Shown here in pieces: positions 44,442 to 54,176 of a stretch of DNA of 64,000 nucleotides (position 1 is its first letter; every line of letters starts with the position of its first letter). Both the position numbers and the translations under genes were made by a program. The notes under the pieces were generated by a model. It made no database searches. It was given only the letters and a program-made list of their open reading frames with translations, and was not told the origin of the DNA. Source of the stretch: Mycobacterium paraense (lineage in GTDB: Bacteria; Actinomycetota; Actinomycetes; Mycobacteriales; Mycobacteriaceae). The stretch covers positions 124,001 through 188,000 of the forward strand of contig NZ_LQPM01000030.1 of the NCBI RefSeq assembly GCF_002101815.1, in the 5' to 3' direction.

Positions 44442-44471
44442 TTGACCGGATATACCCTACGGGGGTACAGT
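44442..44471 (+). promoter_or_regulatory. RicR-type copper-responsive promoter/operator
   Basis: TTGACC (44442-44447) and TACAGT (44466-44471) form -35 and -10 elements with an 18-base spacer. Between them, overlapping the -10, is a perfect TACCC-N5-GGGTA palindrome (44453-44467). This is the operator form described for RicR, the copper-sensing CsoR-family repressor of mycobacteria that controls metallothionein and other copper genes. The site ends 11 bases before the metallothionein ATG. Confidence 0.8.
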
Positions 44472-44478
44472 TCTTCGC

Positions 44479-44595
44479 ATGAACGAAATTGGAAAGTGCA
44501 CCTGTAAATCAACCGGCTGCGGCTGCGGCGACTCCGCCTGCACCCAAGGCGCCGGCTGCACCTGCGGTCACCCCGATTGCACGTGCAACGACTGA
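44479..44595 (+). CDS. Small cysteine-rich metallothionein (copper-binding)
   Basis: A 38-residue protein starts MNEIGKCTCKSTGCGCGD and ends HPDCTCND. It has nine cysteines at 7, 9, 14, 16, 21, 27, 29, 34 and 36, four of the pairs as CxC, and one His. Composition and spacing match metallothioneins that wrap Cu(I) clusters. It is analogous to MymT, which in M. tuberculosis is also RicR-controlled, but the sequence is clearly not the 53-residue MymT of H37Rv as I recall it. It is too short for standard ORF cut-offs and easily missed. Expected role: cytosolic copper sequestration under host copper stress. Confidence 0.85.
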   Translation: MNEIGKCTCKSTGCGCGDSACTQGAGCTCGHPDCTCND

Positions 44596-44603
44596 TCACG
44601 ACG

Positions 44604-44635
44604 GTTAAGGCCCCGACACTCGTCGGGGCCTTAAC
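44604..44635 (+). terminator. Perfect hairpin between metallothionein and DUF5134 gene
   Basis: Perfect 14-base arms GTTAAGGCCCCGAC (44604-44617) and GTCGGGGCCTTAAC (44622-44635) enclose loop ACTC. The 3' arm abuts the TTG start of the next gene. It may be a partial terminator that makes the metallothionein mRNA more abundant, or a structure that controls translation of the following gene. Confidence 0.7.
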
Positions 44636-45205
44636 TTGATCAGCGACCCCACCCTGCGATGGATCGTCACCGCGCTGTTCGGCGTCACCATCGCGACATA
44701 CTCGTATACCCTTGTCGCCCAACGCCTCCGATGGACGAACACCGTCAACCACCTGCTGCACGTGGCGATGTCGGTGGCCATGATCGCGATGGCCTGGCGC
44801 GCCGCAATCGACATCCCGACGTTCGGGCCGATCGCCTTCTTCGTCCTGGCGGGGGCCTGGTTCGTGTGCCTGGCCACCCGCGTCGCCCGTGACCGAACGA
44901 CCAACTACTACTACGCCGCGATGATGGCGGCCATGGCCTGGATGTACGCGGTGATGAATGGCGGCCGGCACGCGCCGTCGAGTTCGATGGCCGCCGGAAT
45001 GGACATGTCGTCGCACGAGATGCACTGGGCCCCGGCCAGACCCGCCTGGATCACCGCGGTGAACTGGATCGTGACACTCGGGTTCGCGGTCGTGGCGCTG
45101 TATTGGCCGTGCCGCTGCCTCGCCAAGCGCCGCGTGAGCCCGGAGCCGGTTTATCACGCGTTCACCGCGGCCGGCACGGCCCTGATGTTCGGCGCGCTGC
45201 TGTAG
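44636..45205 (+). CDS. DUF5134 integral membrane protein with Met/His-rich loop
   Basis: This 189-residue protein from TTG 44636 has about five membrane helices (LRWIVTALFGVTIATYSYTL, HLLHVAMSVAMIAMAW, FGPIAFFVLAGAWFVC, AMMAAMAWMYAVMNGG, ITAVNWIVTLGFAVVALYW). A loop SSSMAAGMDMSSHEMHW is rich in Met and His, ligands typical of copper-handling membrane proteins. CxC (PCRCL) follows the last long helix. No other start preserves helix 1. Location behind a RicR operator and metallothionein supports a copper-tolerance role (inference). Confidence 0.75.
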   Translation: MISDPTLRWIVTALFGVTIATYSYTLVAQRLRWTNTVNHLLHVAMSVAMIAMAWRAAIDIPTFGPIAFFVLAGAWFVCLATRVARDRTTNYYYAAMMAAMAWMYAVMNGGRHAPSSSMAAGMDMSSHEMHWAPARPAWITAVNWIVTLGFAVVALYWPCRCLAKRRVSPEPVYHAFTAAGTALMFGALL

Positions 45206-45254
45206 AAGGCGGCGGCGACCCGCACGCGCGCGCGATGTAATCTAGTATCTACGC

Positions 45255-46271
45255 ATGGATGCAGATAGTCGAGCATCTCATGGCCACCGCCATGTCCACC
45301 ACGAGCACGGCCACGCCCATGAGCACCGGCCCGGGATTCGTGGCGTCCTGGCGCACCTCCTGGTCCCGCACAGCCACGACGCCGCCGAAAGCGTCGACAC
45401 CGCACTGGAATCCAGCGCCGTCGGCATCCGCGCGGTCAAGGTCAGCCTGGTCGGGCTCGGCGCCACCGCGGCCGTACAGGTCGTCATCGCCGTCGCCTCC
45501 GGATCGATCGCCCTGGCCGCCGACACCATCCACAACTTCTCCGACGCCCTGACGGCGGTCCCGCTGTGGATCGCGTTCGCGGTGGGCAACCGCCCGGCGA
45601 CCCGGCGCTACACCTACGGCTACGGGCGCGCCGAAGACATCGCCGGCCTGTTCGTCATCGCGATGATCGCGCTGTCGGCACTCATCGCGGGCTACGAGGC
45701 CGTGGTGCGGCTGATCCACCCCGTCGCCATCGAGCATGTCGGCTGGGTCGCCGGCGCCGGCGTGATCGGCTTCCTCGGCAACGAACTCGTCGCCCTGTAC
45801 CGGATCCGCATCGGGCGCCGCATCGGGTCGGCGGCCCTGGTCGCCGACGGCCTGCACGCCCGCACCGACGGATTCACCTCACTGGCAGTGCTTTTCGGCG
45901 CCTTCGGCGTCGCGTTCGGCTACCCGTTGGCCGACCCGATCGTCGGACTGATCATCACCGTGGCGATCGTGGCGGTGTTGGGCCGCGCCGTGCGCGACAT
46001 CTTCCGCCGGCTGATGGACGCGGTCGACCCCGAACTCGTCGACGTCGCCGAAGCCGCGCTCGCCGCGCGGCCCGGCGTCCGCAGCGTGCGCAGCGTCCGG
46101 ATGCGCTGGATCGGGCACCGCCTGCACGCCGACGCCGAACTCGACATCGATCCGTCCACCAGCCTCGAGGACGCCCACCGCATCGCCCACGACGCCGAAC
46201 ACGAACTCACCCACGCCGTGCCGCGGCTCGACAGCGCGCTGGTGCACGCCTACCCGGCACACACCGCCTAG
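45255..46271 (+). CDS. Cation diffusion facilitator (zinc/cobalt-type exporter)
   Basis: This 338-residue CDF protein has a His-rich cytosolic N-terminus (nine His between residues 9 and 24) and six membrane helices. The transport-site motifs are D90-x2-H93-x3-D97 (ADTIHNFSDAL) in helix 2 and D198-x2-H201-x3-D205 (ADGLHARTDGF) in helix 5, giving the tetrahedral metal site. A C-terminal cytosolic dimerisation domain (VRSVRSVRMRWIGHRLHADAEL) follows. It exports divalent cations in exchange for protons. ATG 45255 sits in an imperfect inverted repeat TATCT...AGATA that could be a metalloregulator site. Confidence 0.88.
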   Translation: MDADSRASHGHRHVHHEHGHAHEHRPGIRGVLAHLLVPHSHDAAESVDTALESSAVGIRAVKVSLVGLGATAAVQVVIAVASGSIALAADTIHNFSDALTAVPLWIAFAVGNRPATRRYTYGYGRAEDIAGLFVIAMIALSALIAGYEAVVRLIHPVAIEHVGWVAGAGVIGFLGNELVALYRIRIGRRIGSAALVADGLHARTDGFTSLAVLFGAFGVAFGYPLADPIVGLIITVAIVAVLGRAVRDIFRRLMDAVDPELVDVAEAALAARPGVRSVRSVRMRWIGHRLHADAELDIDPSTSLEDAHRIAHDAEHELTHAVPRLDSALVHAYPAHTA

Positions 46272-47560
46272 CTCCAGCCGAGGGCCTGCGGCACCATGTA
46301 GAGCCCGAAGCCCATCACCACCAGGCACAGGGCCCAGGCGATGTATTTGCGCGGCCCGCGCATGCGCCACTCCTCGGGCAGCGCGCGCGCTTCCAGCGCC
46401 AGCAGCAGGCCCAGCACGATGGGCAGCAGCAACGCGTTCATCACCTCGACGTCGACGGCGAGGTTGACCAGGTCGACGCTGGCCAGCACGAGCACGGCGC
46501 CGACGAGGTGGGCCAGCGCATAGGTGATGTAGAACTTGGCGGTCGCCCGGTTGGGCCGCTGGTTCAGCGTGTGCTTCCACCCGAACACCTCGGAGAGCCC
46601 CCACGCCCCGGCCAGCGACGACACGATGGCGGCGACCAGCGCCGCGCCCAGCATGCCCAGCCCGAACAGCACGGTGCCGCCGACGCGGCCCAGGTAGGGC
46701 GTCAGGGCATTGGCGATGTCGCCGACGGTGTTCAGCGCGCCCTCGCCGCCGTGGGCCCCGATGGTCGAGGCCACGGTGATGACGACCGAGATCATGATCA
46801 GCTGGGTCAGCACCGCGCCGGCGGCGGTGTCGTGCCGGGCCTGGCGGATGGTGGCCACCGACAGGTGCTTGTCGACCACGGCGCCCTGTTGGTAGAAGAC
46901 CATCCAGGGCATGATGACCGCGCCGACGTTGGCCGCGACCAGCAGCAGGTACGACGAGTTGCCCAGCGGCATCGACTTCAGGCCCTCCACAAGGGCTTTC
47001 GGCTCGGGGCGCGCCATCACCATGGCGACCAGAAAGGCCAGTTCGGCCGCACCGATGACGAGGCCGATCCGTTCCACGCGCCGGTAGCTGCCGGTCAGCG
47101 CCAGCGCCAGCAACGCGGCCGTCGCGACCGGGATGCTCACCCACCGCGAAACCCCGAACAGCTCACCCACGCCGGCGACGCCGGCGAACTCGGTGAGCAG
47201 CGCACCGATCGCCGAGGCGAACAGCGTGAACGCCGAGATCCACGCCCAGAACCGGCCGAAGCGCTCCCGGATCAGCGCGCCGTGCCCCTTCTTGGTGACG
47301 ATCCCCAGCCGCACGGTCATCTCCTGCACGACGTACAGGATCGGCATCAAGATCAGCTGCGGCAGCACCATCCGGTAGCCCCACTGGGCGCCGGACTGCG
47401 ACGCGGTGATCAGCGAGCCCGCGTCGGTGTCGGCCAGCATCACGACCAGGCCGGGGCCCCAGACTGTCAGCAGGCCCCACCGCAGCCACCGTCCACGACG
47501 GGACGTCGCGGCGGACGACTCGCCCGACGCGTCCGCCACCGGTGCGGTTGTTTCGGTCAC
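46268..47560 (-). CDS. Nramp-related metal transporter with altered metal-site motifs
   Basis: This 430-residue protein of about 11 membrane helices starts at GTG 47560 (leader AAGGAG upstream). Helix 1 reads GPGLVVMLADTDAGSLITAS where canonical Nramps have DPGN, and helix 6 reads GAVIMPWMVFYQQGA where canonical members have MPHN. The Asn, and the Met/His of classical Mn/Fe sites, are therefore changed. Such proteins form a divergent subgroup, some of which move other cations such as Mg; the substrate here is open. It is convergent with the CDF gene (4-base overlap). Confidence 0.8.
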   Translation of the reverse strand: MTETTAPVADASGESSAATSRRGRWLRWGLLTVWGPGLVVMLADTDAGSLITASQSGAQWGYRMVLPQLILMPILYVVQEMTVRLGIVTKKGHGALIRERFGRFWAWISAFTLFASAIGALLTEFAGVAGVGELFGVSRWVSIPVATAALLALALTGSYRRVERIGLVIGAAELAFLVAMVMARPEPKALVEGLKSMPLGNSSYLLLVAANVGAVIMPWMVFYQQGAVVDKHLSVATIRQARHDTAAGAVLTQLIMISVVITVASTIGAHGGEGALNTVGDIANALTPYLGRVGGTVLFGLGMLGAALVAAIVSSLAGAWGLSEVFGWKHTLNQRPNRATAKFYITYALAHLVGAVLVLASVDLVNLAVDVEVMNALLLPIVLGLLLALEARALPEEWRMRGPRKYIAWALCLVVMGFGLYMVPQALGWS

Positions 47561-47727
47561 CCTCGACAAGCTCCTTCGTGCGATAGCGGTGGACAACAAA
47601 CTAAGCCTCGCCTAACTAGCCGTCGCCACCGGCCCCGCGTTTTCGCCGGGCGGAAGTCACTCCTCCGGAGTTCCGTACTTTTTTGTAGACAACTCTCCGA
47701 CAACACGCCGAGCGGAGCAGCAAAGGG

Positions 47728-47757
47728 TTTCACAGCGGGCGACCTGGTCACTACGAT
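47728..47757 (+). promoter_or_regulatory. Candidate promoter of the nucleotide cyclase gene
   Basis: TTTCAC (47728-47733), an 18-base spacer and TACGAT (47752-47757) lie about 50 bases upstream of the GTG at 47808. The 247-base divergent gap to the Nramp gene holds no further gene that I can support. Confidence 0.3.
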
Positions 47758-47807
47758 GATTTCGACAGCCTCAGCAAAGGAACACCGAGGATGCAGATGA
47801 GCGCCAC

Positions 47808-50800
47808 GTGACCGCCCCGGTGCTCGACTTCGACGGCCGCATGGTCGACCGACGCCAAGAACTCGCCGAACTCCGCGACGCGGTGGACGCCGCCGGGCGC
47901 GCGGGCGGCGGGTGCATCCTGCTGAGCGGCGTGTCGGGGGTGGGCAAGTCGACGCTCGTCCAGGCCTTCGGCGCCGAGGTGTCCGGGCGCGACTGCGTCT
48001 TCGCGTACGGACGGTGCCGGGACGGGGCGCCGGCGCCGTACTCGGCGGTGGGGGATGCGCTGGGCGCCCTCGTCCGCATCATGGAGGCCACCGGGCCCGC
48101 CGAGCATGACCGCTGGCGCGAGGACATCGTCAGCGGGATGGCGTCGATCGCCGGCATCCTCGGGGAGCTTGTGCCGGACCTGGCCCGGGTGCTCGGCGGG
48201 GCGTCGCAGGTGCCCGACCTCGACGCGGCGGACGCCCGCCGGCGGCTGCATCGGGCGGTCGCTCGGCTGCTGTCCGCCACCGCGACCTATCGACCCGTGG
48301 TGTTGGCGATCGACGACCTGCAGTGGGCCGATCGGGACACGCTGCTGCTGTTGTCCGAAGTCCTGACGGTGTCCCTGCGCAACGTCTTGGTACTCGGTGC
48401 GCACCGCGCGGGCGGATTCGACCCGGGCTCGGCCGGACTCACCTCGGAAGGTGTGCGCAGCATCGAACTGAAACCGCTGTCCCGGGACGACGTCGAGGAG
48501 CTCCTCGCCGCGGTGGCCGGTCAGGGTGTGGAGCTCGGTGACGTGGCCGCCGAGTTCCAGCACCGGACCGGCGGCAATCCGCTGCAGGTTCGTCAGCTGC
48601 TGTACCGCGCGCAACGCGAAGGGGCGCTCACCCCGGTCGGCGCCGGCGGGCGTCCGAGTTGGGACCTGCGCGTCCTCGCGTCGATGGAGGTCACCGCCAC
48701 GGCCGCCGAATTCCTCGGCCGCTATCTCGAGCAGCTGCGCCCGAGCGACCGCGCGGTGCTCCGATCGCTGTCGTGCATGGGCGGCGAGTTCGACCTCGAC
48801 GACGCCACGGCGGCCGCCGCGCAGCCGCCCGACGTCGTCGCGCAGGCGCTCTGGGCCTGCCTCGAGCTTCGCCTGATCGAGGCCGTCGACAGCGGCGGCA
48901 GGCGGATCGCGAACGCGATCAGCCGCGACGCCCGCTACCGCTTCAGCCACGACCGGGTGGTCGAGGCGGCCCGCGACGGCCTGTCCGACGACGCCGCACG
49001 GGAGACCCACCTGCGGATCGGCCGGCGCCTGGTCGAGCAGGGGGACGGCCGGTTGTTCGAGGCCGCGCGCCACGTCGGCATCGGCGGACGCGGGCTCGCC
49101 GACGACGCCGAGCGCGTCCGATTCGTCGACGTCCCGCGGCGCGCGGCGCGAAAGGCCAAGGCGCAGGCCTCGTTCCCGCTGGCGCTGGAATACTCGCGCG
49201 ACGCCCTGGACCTGCTCGGCGAACAGCGTTGGTCCACGCACGGCGCCCTGACCCGCGAGCTGCAGCTCGACGCCGCGGAAGCCGCCCTGCTGGTCGGTGA
49301 CGTGGCGACGCTGCATGCGCTGCTCGACGAAGCCGAGGCGTTTCTGCCCGAGCCGCCCGACCGTGCGCGACTCGCCTACCTGCGGGTCAAGGGGCGGGTC
49401 GCACAGAATCGTCTCCAGGAGGCGCTCGAAACCGGGCTGCGGGCGCTCGACGAGCTGGGCGAGAAAGTGCCGACCGAGGCGGGCAAGCCGCGGATGGGCA
49501 ACGCCCTGGTTCGGATGCGGCTGATGATGCGCCGCTGGAGCAACGAGCGGCTGCTTGCGCTGCCGCAGTGCGATGACGAGCGGGTCATCGCACTGCACCG
49601 GATTCTTGCCGAGCTGTGCAACATGGCGGTTCTGGTCCGGCCGAACCTCCTGCCCCTGCTCGTCCGCAAACAACTCGATCTCACGCTGGCCCACGGTCAC
49701 ACGCCGTCCTCGCCGCTGGTCATTGCCGGTTACGGAATCGTCCTCGTGCTGCTCGGTGACCACGACGGCGGCCAGCGCTTCGGCGAGGTAGCCATGCAGC
49801 TCGCGGAACGCCCGGAATTCCGGGAGGCCCGGCCGCAGACGGTGTTCATGCACCTGGACTACATCCACCACTGGCGCCACCCGATCCGCGATGGCTTGGG
49901 CGAGCTTCGCGACGCCGTCGAGGAGGCGCTCGACCAGGGCGACCAGGAGAACGCCGGCTTGCTGGTCGCGGTCCTGCTCTCCCAGATGTTCTGGGTGGGT
50001 CGGCCGCTCGCGGAGATCGACGCCCTCGCCAGCTCCCTGATCCCCCACATCCGTTCGCAGCCCGTGCCCACCGCGCTTTGCCAGGCCATGCAACAGCTTT
50101 GCCTCAACCTGATGGGCCGCACCGCGGATCCCCTTCTGCTCGCCGGCGAGAGCGGTTACGACGAGCGGGAAGTGCTGCCCGCGGCGCGCAGTGAGGGCGA
50201 CGAGGTGGCGCTGGGCGTGGCCGCGGCCATGAAGCAGGGCCTGCACTTCTGGTGCGGTGACCACGACGGCGCGGTCGCCGCCACGTCGGAGGCGATCGAG
50301 CATCTCGGCGGCCTGGCCGGCATCGCGGCCTCCCAACTCGTCTACCTGCTCGGCGCCCTCAGCATGATCCAGTGCGCGCCGCGCGACCCCGCCACCGCCC
50401 GCTTCGTGCGGCAGTCCCTGGCGTCGCACCGCAAGTGGGCGGCCGGCGCCCCGGAAAACTATGCGGCGCCGTATGCGCTGATCCAGGGGACATGGGCGCG
50501 AGCGCGCGGGCAACACGCCAAGGCTGAGCGCTATCTACACCAGGCGATCGAGCTCGCAGAGGAGAACCGGCTACCCACGATCAGCGCGCGCGCCCACGAG
50601 GAGGCCGCCGCCCTCTACGCCGACACCGGGCGGAAGACGCTTCACGAACACATGCTGCGGTCGGCGTACCAGCGTTGGCTGAGCCTGGGTTTCACGGTGC
50701 GCACGGACTGGCTCGCGCGGGAGCACTCCTGGCTGCTGCGGCGCGATCTCAAGACGGGTTCGGCCGGGATCGATCCGGTCGGCGCGCACGAGCTGCTGCG

Positions 50801-52109
50801 CACTCTGTCGGGAGCGCGCACCGCGGACGGCCTGGCCAACATCATCCTGGGCTCCGTCGCGGACACGACCGATGCGCGCCGCGTCCTGTTCATCACCGGT
50901 GAGGCGGACAATCTGTCGGTCCGGGCGATCAACGACCACGGCCGCATCTCGATCGTGGACGGGCCGTGGACCGAGGTGGCCTACGACCGGGACATCGTGC
51001 GCCGCGTGATCGACGGCGGCTCCGCCGTCGTGGTGCCCGCCGACCAGGCGCCGGCGATCCTGGCGGTTCCGATCCGGTTGCACGACAGCACAATTGGTGT
51101 CATCTACGCCGAGCAGGACAAGCCCGGCAGGCATTTCGGCTCCGAGCACGAAGAGGCGGTCGCCTTCGTGTGCGCCCAGGCCGCCGCGCCGCTGTGGAAC
51201 TTCCAGCTGGAGGCGCGACTGCGCGCCGCCGACGAGTACCGGCAGTCGCTCATGGACGTGCAATCGAGGTTCGTTCCCAACGAACTGCTGCGCATCCTGG
51301 ACATCGACGACCTTCGCCGCGTCCGCAGCGGCTACCGCGTCGAACGCGAAATGACCGTTCTCATCAGCGATATCCGCGGCTACACGACCATGCTCGAGGA
51401 CATGGACGTCGCCGAGGCCAGCAACCTGGCGATGGGGTTCCTGCGGGCCGTCGAGCTCCCGATCATCAGTTACAACGGCATGATCCAAGACGTGCGCGGG
51501 GACGAGATCGTCGCCGTCTTCGACTCCGAACCCGACGCCGTCCGGGCGGGGCTGGCGATGCTGCGGTCGCTGCGGGAGCACAACCGGGAGCGGACGGCAC
51601 TGGGCTCCGAGGAATTGCGCGCCGGCATCGGCATCAACACCGGCGCGGTCGGGGTCGGGCTGGTGGGCGGGGTGAACCGCATGGTGCTCACCATCATTGG
51701 CGATGCGGTGAACCTGGCCGCCCGCATCGAGAGCACCAACAAGCGCTACGGCTCCGCATTGCTGATTTCCGATCGTACGTATAAGCGCCTCGCTCATTCC
51801 GAGCAGTTCGACGTCCGTCGCATGGAGCGCGTCATGGTGGTCAACCGGCGCCGCCCGGTAACGATTTACGAGGTCTACGACGAGGATTCGGCTCCGGTCC
51901 GGGCCGCCAAGCGGGCGGCGCAGCCCGCGTTCGACGAGGCCTTCGCGCTGTTCGACGCCGGCGATGTCGACCGTGCGCGCGCCGCCTTCGAACGCTGCCG
52001 CGCCCTGCTGCCCGAGGACCCCATTGCGCCGTTGCACATAGCGCACTGCGACGCGATGGCGCGTGGTGAGATGACCCCGGGTCAGGAGATAGCCCTGCTG
52101 AATAAGTAA
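47808..52109 (+). CDS. Multidomain class III nucleotide cyclase (AAA ATPase-TPR-GAF-cyclase)
   Basis: A 1433-residue protein. Residues 1-330 form a STAND-type ATPase module with Walker A GVSGVGKS (41-48) and AIDDLQWADRDTLLLL (Walker B). About 400-950 are TPR-like helical repeats. A GAF domain follows near 985-1130, then a class III cyclase at about 1180-1365 and a TPR-like tail. The cyclase has metal Asp residues D1188 (SDIRGYT) and D1232 (RGDEIVAVF) and the transition-state pair N1302/R1306 (GDAVNLAARIE), so it should be active. It probably makes cAMP in response to a ligand or partner. GTG start; the gene ends 95 bases before the shell-protein gene on the same strand. Confidence 0.87.
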   Translation: MTAPVLDFDGRMVDRRQELAELRDAVDAAGRAGGGCILLSGVSGVGKSTLVQAFGAEVSGRDCVFAYGRCRDGAPAPYSAVGDALGALVRIMEATGPAEHDRWREDIVSGMASIAGILGELVPDLARVLGGASQVPDLDAADARRRLHRAVARLLSATATYRPVVLAIDDLQWADRDTLLLLSEVLTVSLRNVLVLGAHRAGGFDPGSAGLTSEGVRSIELKPLSRDDVEELLAAVAGQGVELGDVAAEFQHRTGGNPLQVRQLLYRAQREGALTPVGAGGRPSWDLRVLASMEVTATAAEFLGRYLEQLRPSDRAVLRSLSCMGGEFDLDDATAAAAQPPDVVAQALWACLELRLIEAVDSGGRRIANAISRDARYRFSHDRVVEAARDGLSDDAARETHLRIGRRLVEQGDGRLFEAARHVGIGGRGLADDAERVRFVDVPRRAARKAKAQASFPLALEYSRDALDLLGEQRWSTHGALTRELQLDAAEAALLVGDVATLHALLDEAEAFLPEPPDRARLAYLRVKGRVAQNRLQEALETGLRALDELGEKVPTEAGKPRMGNALVRMRLMMRRWSNERLLALPQCDDERVIALHRILAELCNMAVLVRPNLLPLLVRKQLDLTLAHGHTPSSPLVIAGYGIVLVLLGDHDGGQRFGEVAMQLAERPEFREARPQTVFMHLDYIHHWRHPIRDGLGELRDAVEEALDQGDQENAGLLVAVLLSQMFWVGRPLAEIDALASSLIPHIRSQPVPTALCQAMQQLCLNLMGRTADPLLLAGESGYDEREVLPAARSEGDEVALGVAAAMKQGLHFWCGDHDGAVAATSEAIEHLGGLAGIAASQLVYLLGALSMIQCAPRDPATARFVRQSLASHRKWAAGAPENYAAPYALIQGTWARARGQHAKAERYLHQAIELAEENRLPTISARAHEEAAALYADTGRKTLHEHMLRSAYQRWLSLGFTVRTDWLAREHSWLLRRDLKTGSAGIDPVGAHELLRTLSGARTADGLANIILGSVADTTDARRVLFITGEADNLSVRAINDHGRISIVDGPWTEVAYDRDIVRRVIDGGSAVVVPADQAPAILAVPIRLHDSTIGVIYAEQDKPGRHFGSEHEEAVAFVCAQAAAPLWNFQLEARLRAADEYRQSLMDVQSRFVPNELLRILDIDDLRRVRSGYRVEREMTVLISDIRGYTTMLEDMDVAEASNLAMGFLRAVELPIISYNGMIQDVRGDEIVAVFDSEPDAVRAGLAMLRSLREHNRERTALGSEELRAGIGINTGAVGVGLVGGVNRMVLTIIGDAVNLAARIESTNKRYGSALLISDRTYKRLAHSEQFDVRRMERVMVVNRRRPVTIYEVYDEDSAPVRAAKRAAQPAFDEAFALFDAGDVDRARAAFERCRALLPEDPIAPLHIAHCDAMARGEMTPGQEIALLNK

Positions 52110-52204
52110 TGCACTACCCGACTTTAAAAAAACCGCATAAAAGTGCTTTTCGATTACCGAACTTGTCTGCCATGATTTGCTCGACAGTCAGGAGGGTCGC
52201 ACCC
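52110..52204 (+). promoter_or_regulatory. AT-rich leader/promoter region of the shell-isoprenoid operon
   Basis: This 95-base gap contains TTTAAAAAAACC and ATAAAAGTGCTTTTCGAT, unusually AT-rich for this genome, with an AAAAG/CTTTT inverted repeat. Near its 3' end is AGGAGG (about 52191-52196), a strong ribosome site eight bases before ATG 52205. It probably holds the promoter of the eight-gene operon; exact -35 and -10 boxes are not clear. Confidence 0.5.
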
Positions 52205-52970
52205 ATGGTGTACTTCAGCGCTGAGCATTTGGCCCTTGCCAATCAGGCCCTTCGCGAAACATTCGGGCAGTGCAGCGTTGCCTGGCAGGCCATCCCGCAT
52301 TGGGACACCGGCGACCCCGGCCAGCTCACTGTCGCGAACGGCCTGCTGGGCGGGTCCGCGGGATTCCTACCCCTCGCTCCGCCGCCTCCTCCGCCGTCAG
52401 CGTTCCAGCTGACGGTCGCGGAGGCGATCGCGCCGACCCCGGATGCACTGCTGACCGGAGCCATGGCGGGGACCAAAACCCTCGCCAACAACTTTGACAC
52501 CGTCGTCCTCAATGCGTGCTGCCAGCCCCCAACACCCCAACTCCCCATCCCGGCCAGCGCCAGCAACACTCCTCAGGACTTGCAAAAGGTGCTTATCACC
52601 TCCCGGGTGATGGTCGAGAATGCCGGATATCGGGCGCCGTCCTGTCTGGTGACAAACACGACGGGGCTCATATATCTGAACCAGCTGGCCAACGGCTATT
52701 ACAACATCCTTCAGCAGACGCTCGCTGCGGCAAACATCAACTCGCTCTACCGATTTGAGATCGACGCCGCCAATACCACGACGAAGGCCAGGATGCTCTT
52801 GATAGGCCGTCGCCGGCGGATCGCCCAAGGCGCGGCGCCGGATGCATCACCCGGTGAGGAGCCGGTGGACCTTGCGGTCAGCGTCCTCCCAAGCCTGGAG
52901 GTCGACGGCGAAACCAACACGGGCACAATCCAGCTCTCCCCCCGGATCCGTTTTGCGACAAGGATCACCG

Positions 52971-54172
<1,202 letters not shown>

Positions 54173-54176
<4 letters not shown>

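Noticed and set aside
45240..45275. TATCT...AGATA inverted repeat over the CDF start as an ArsR/SmtB operator
   Set aside because: Arms differ by a two-base bulge and no metalloregulator gene is adjacent. Mentioned with the gene but not listed as a site.
47601..47616. CTAAGCCTCGCCTAAC as an IdeR or MntR box in the Nramp leader
   Set aside because: Only about 12 of 19 positions match the iron-box consensus when read on the gene strand, and the symmetry is poor. Not enough to call a site.
47751..50516. A 921-codon open frame antisense to the nucleotide cyclase
   Set aside because: Low-complexity composition rich in Arg, Gln and Gly typical of shadow frames. It lies wholly opposite a gene with clear ATPase and cyclase motifs.
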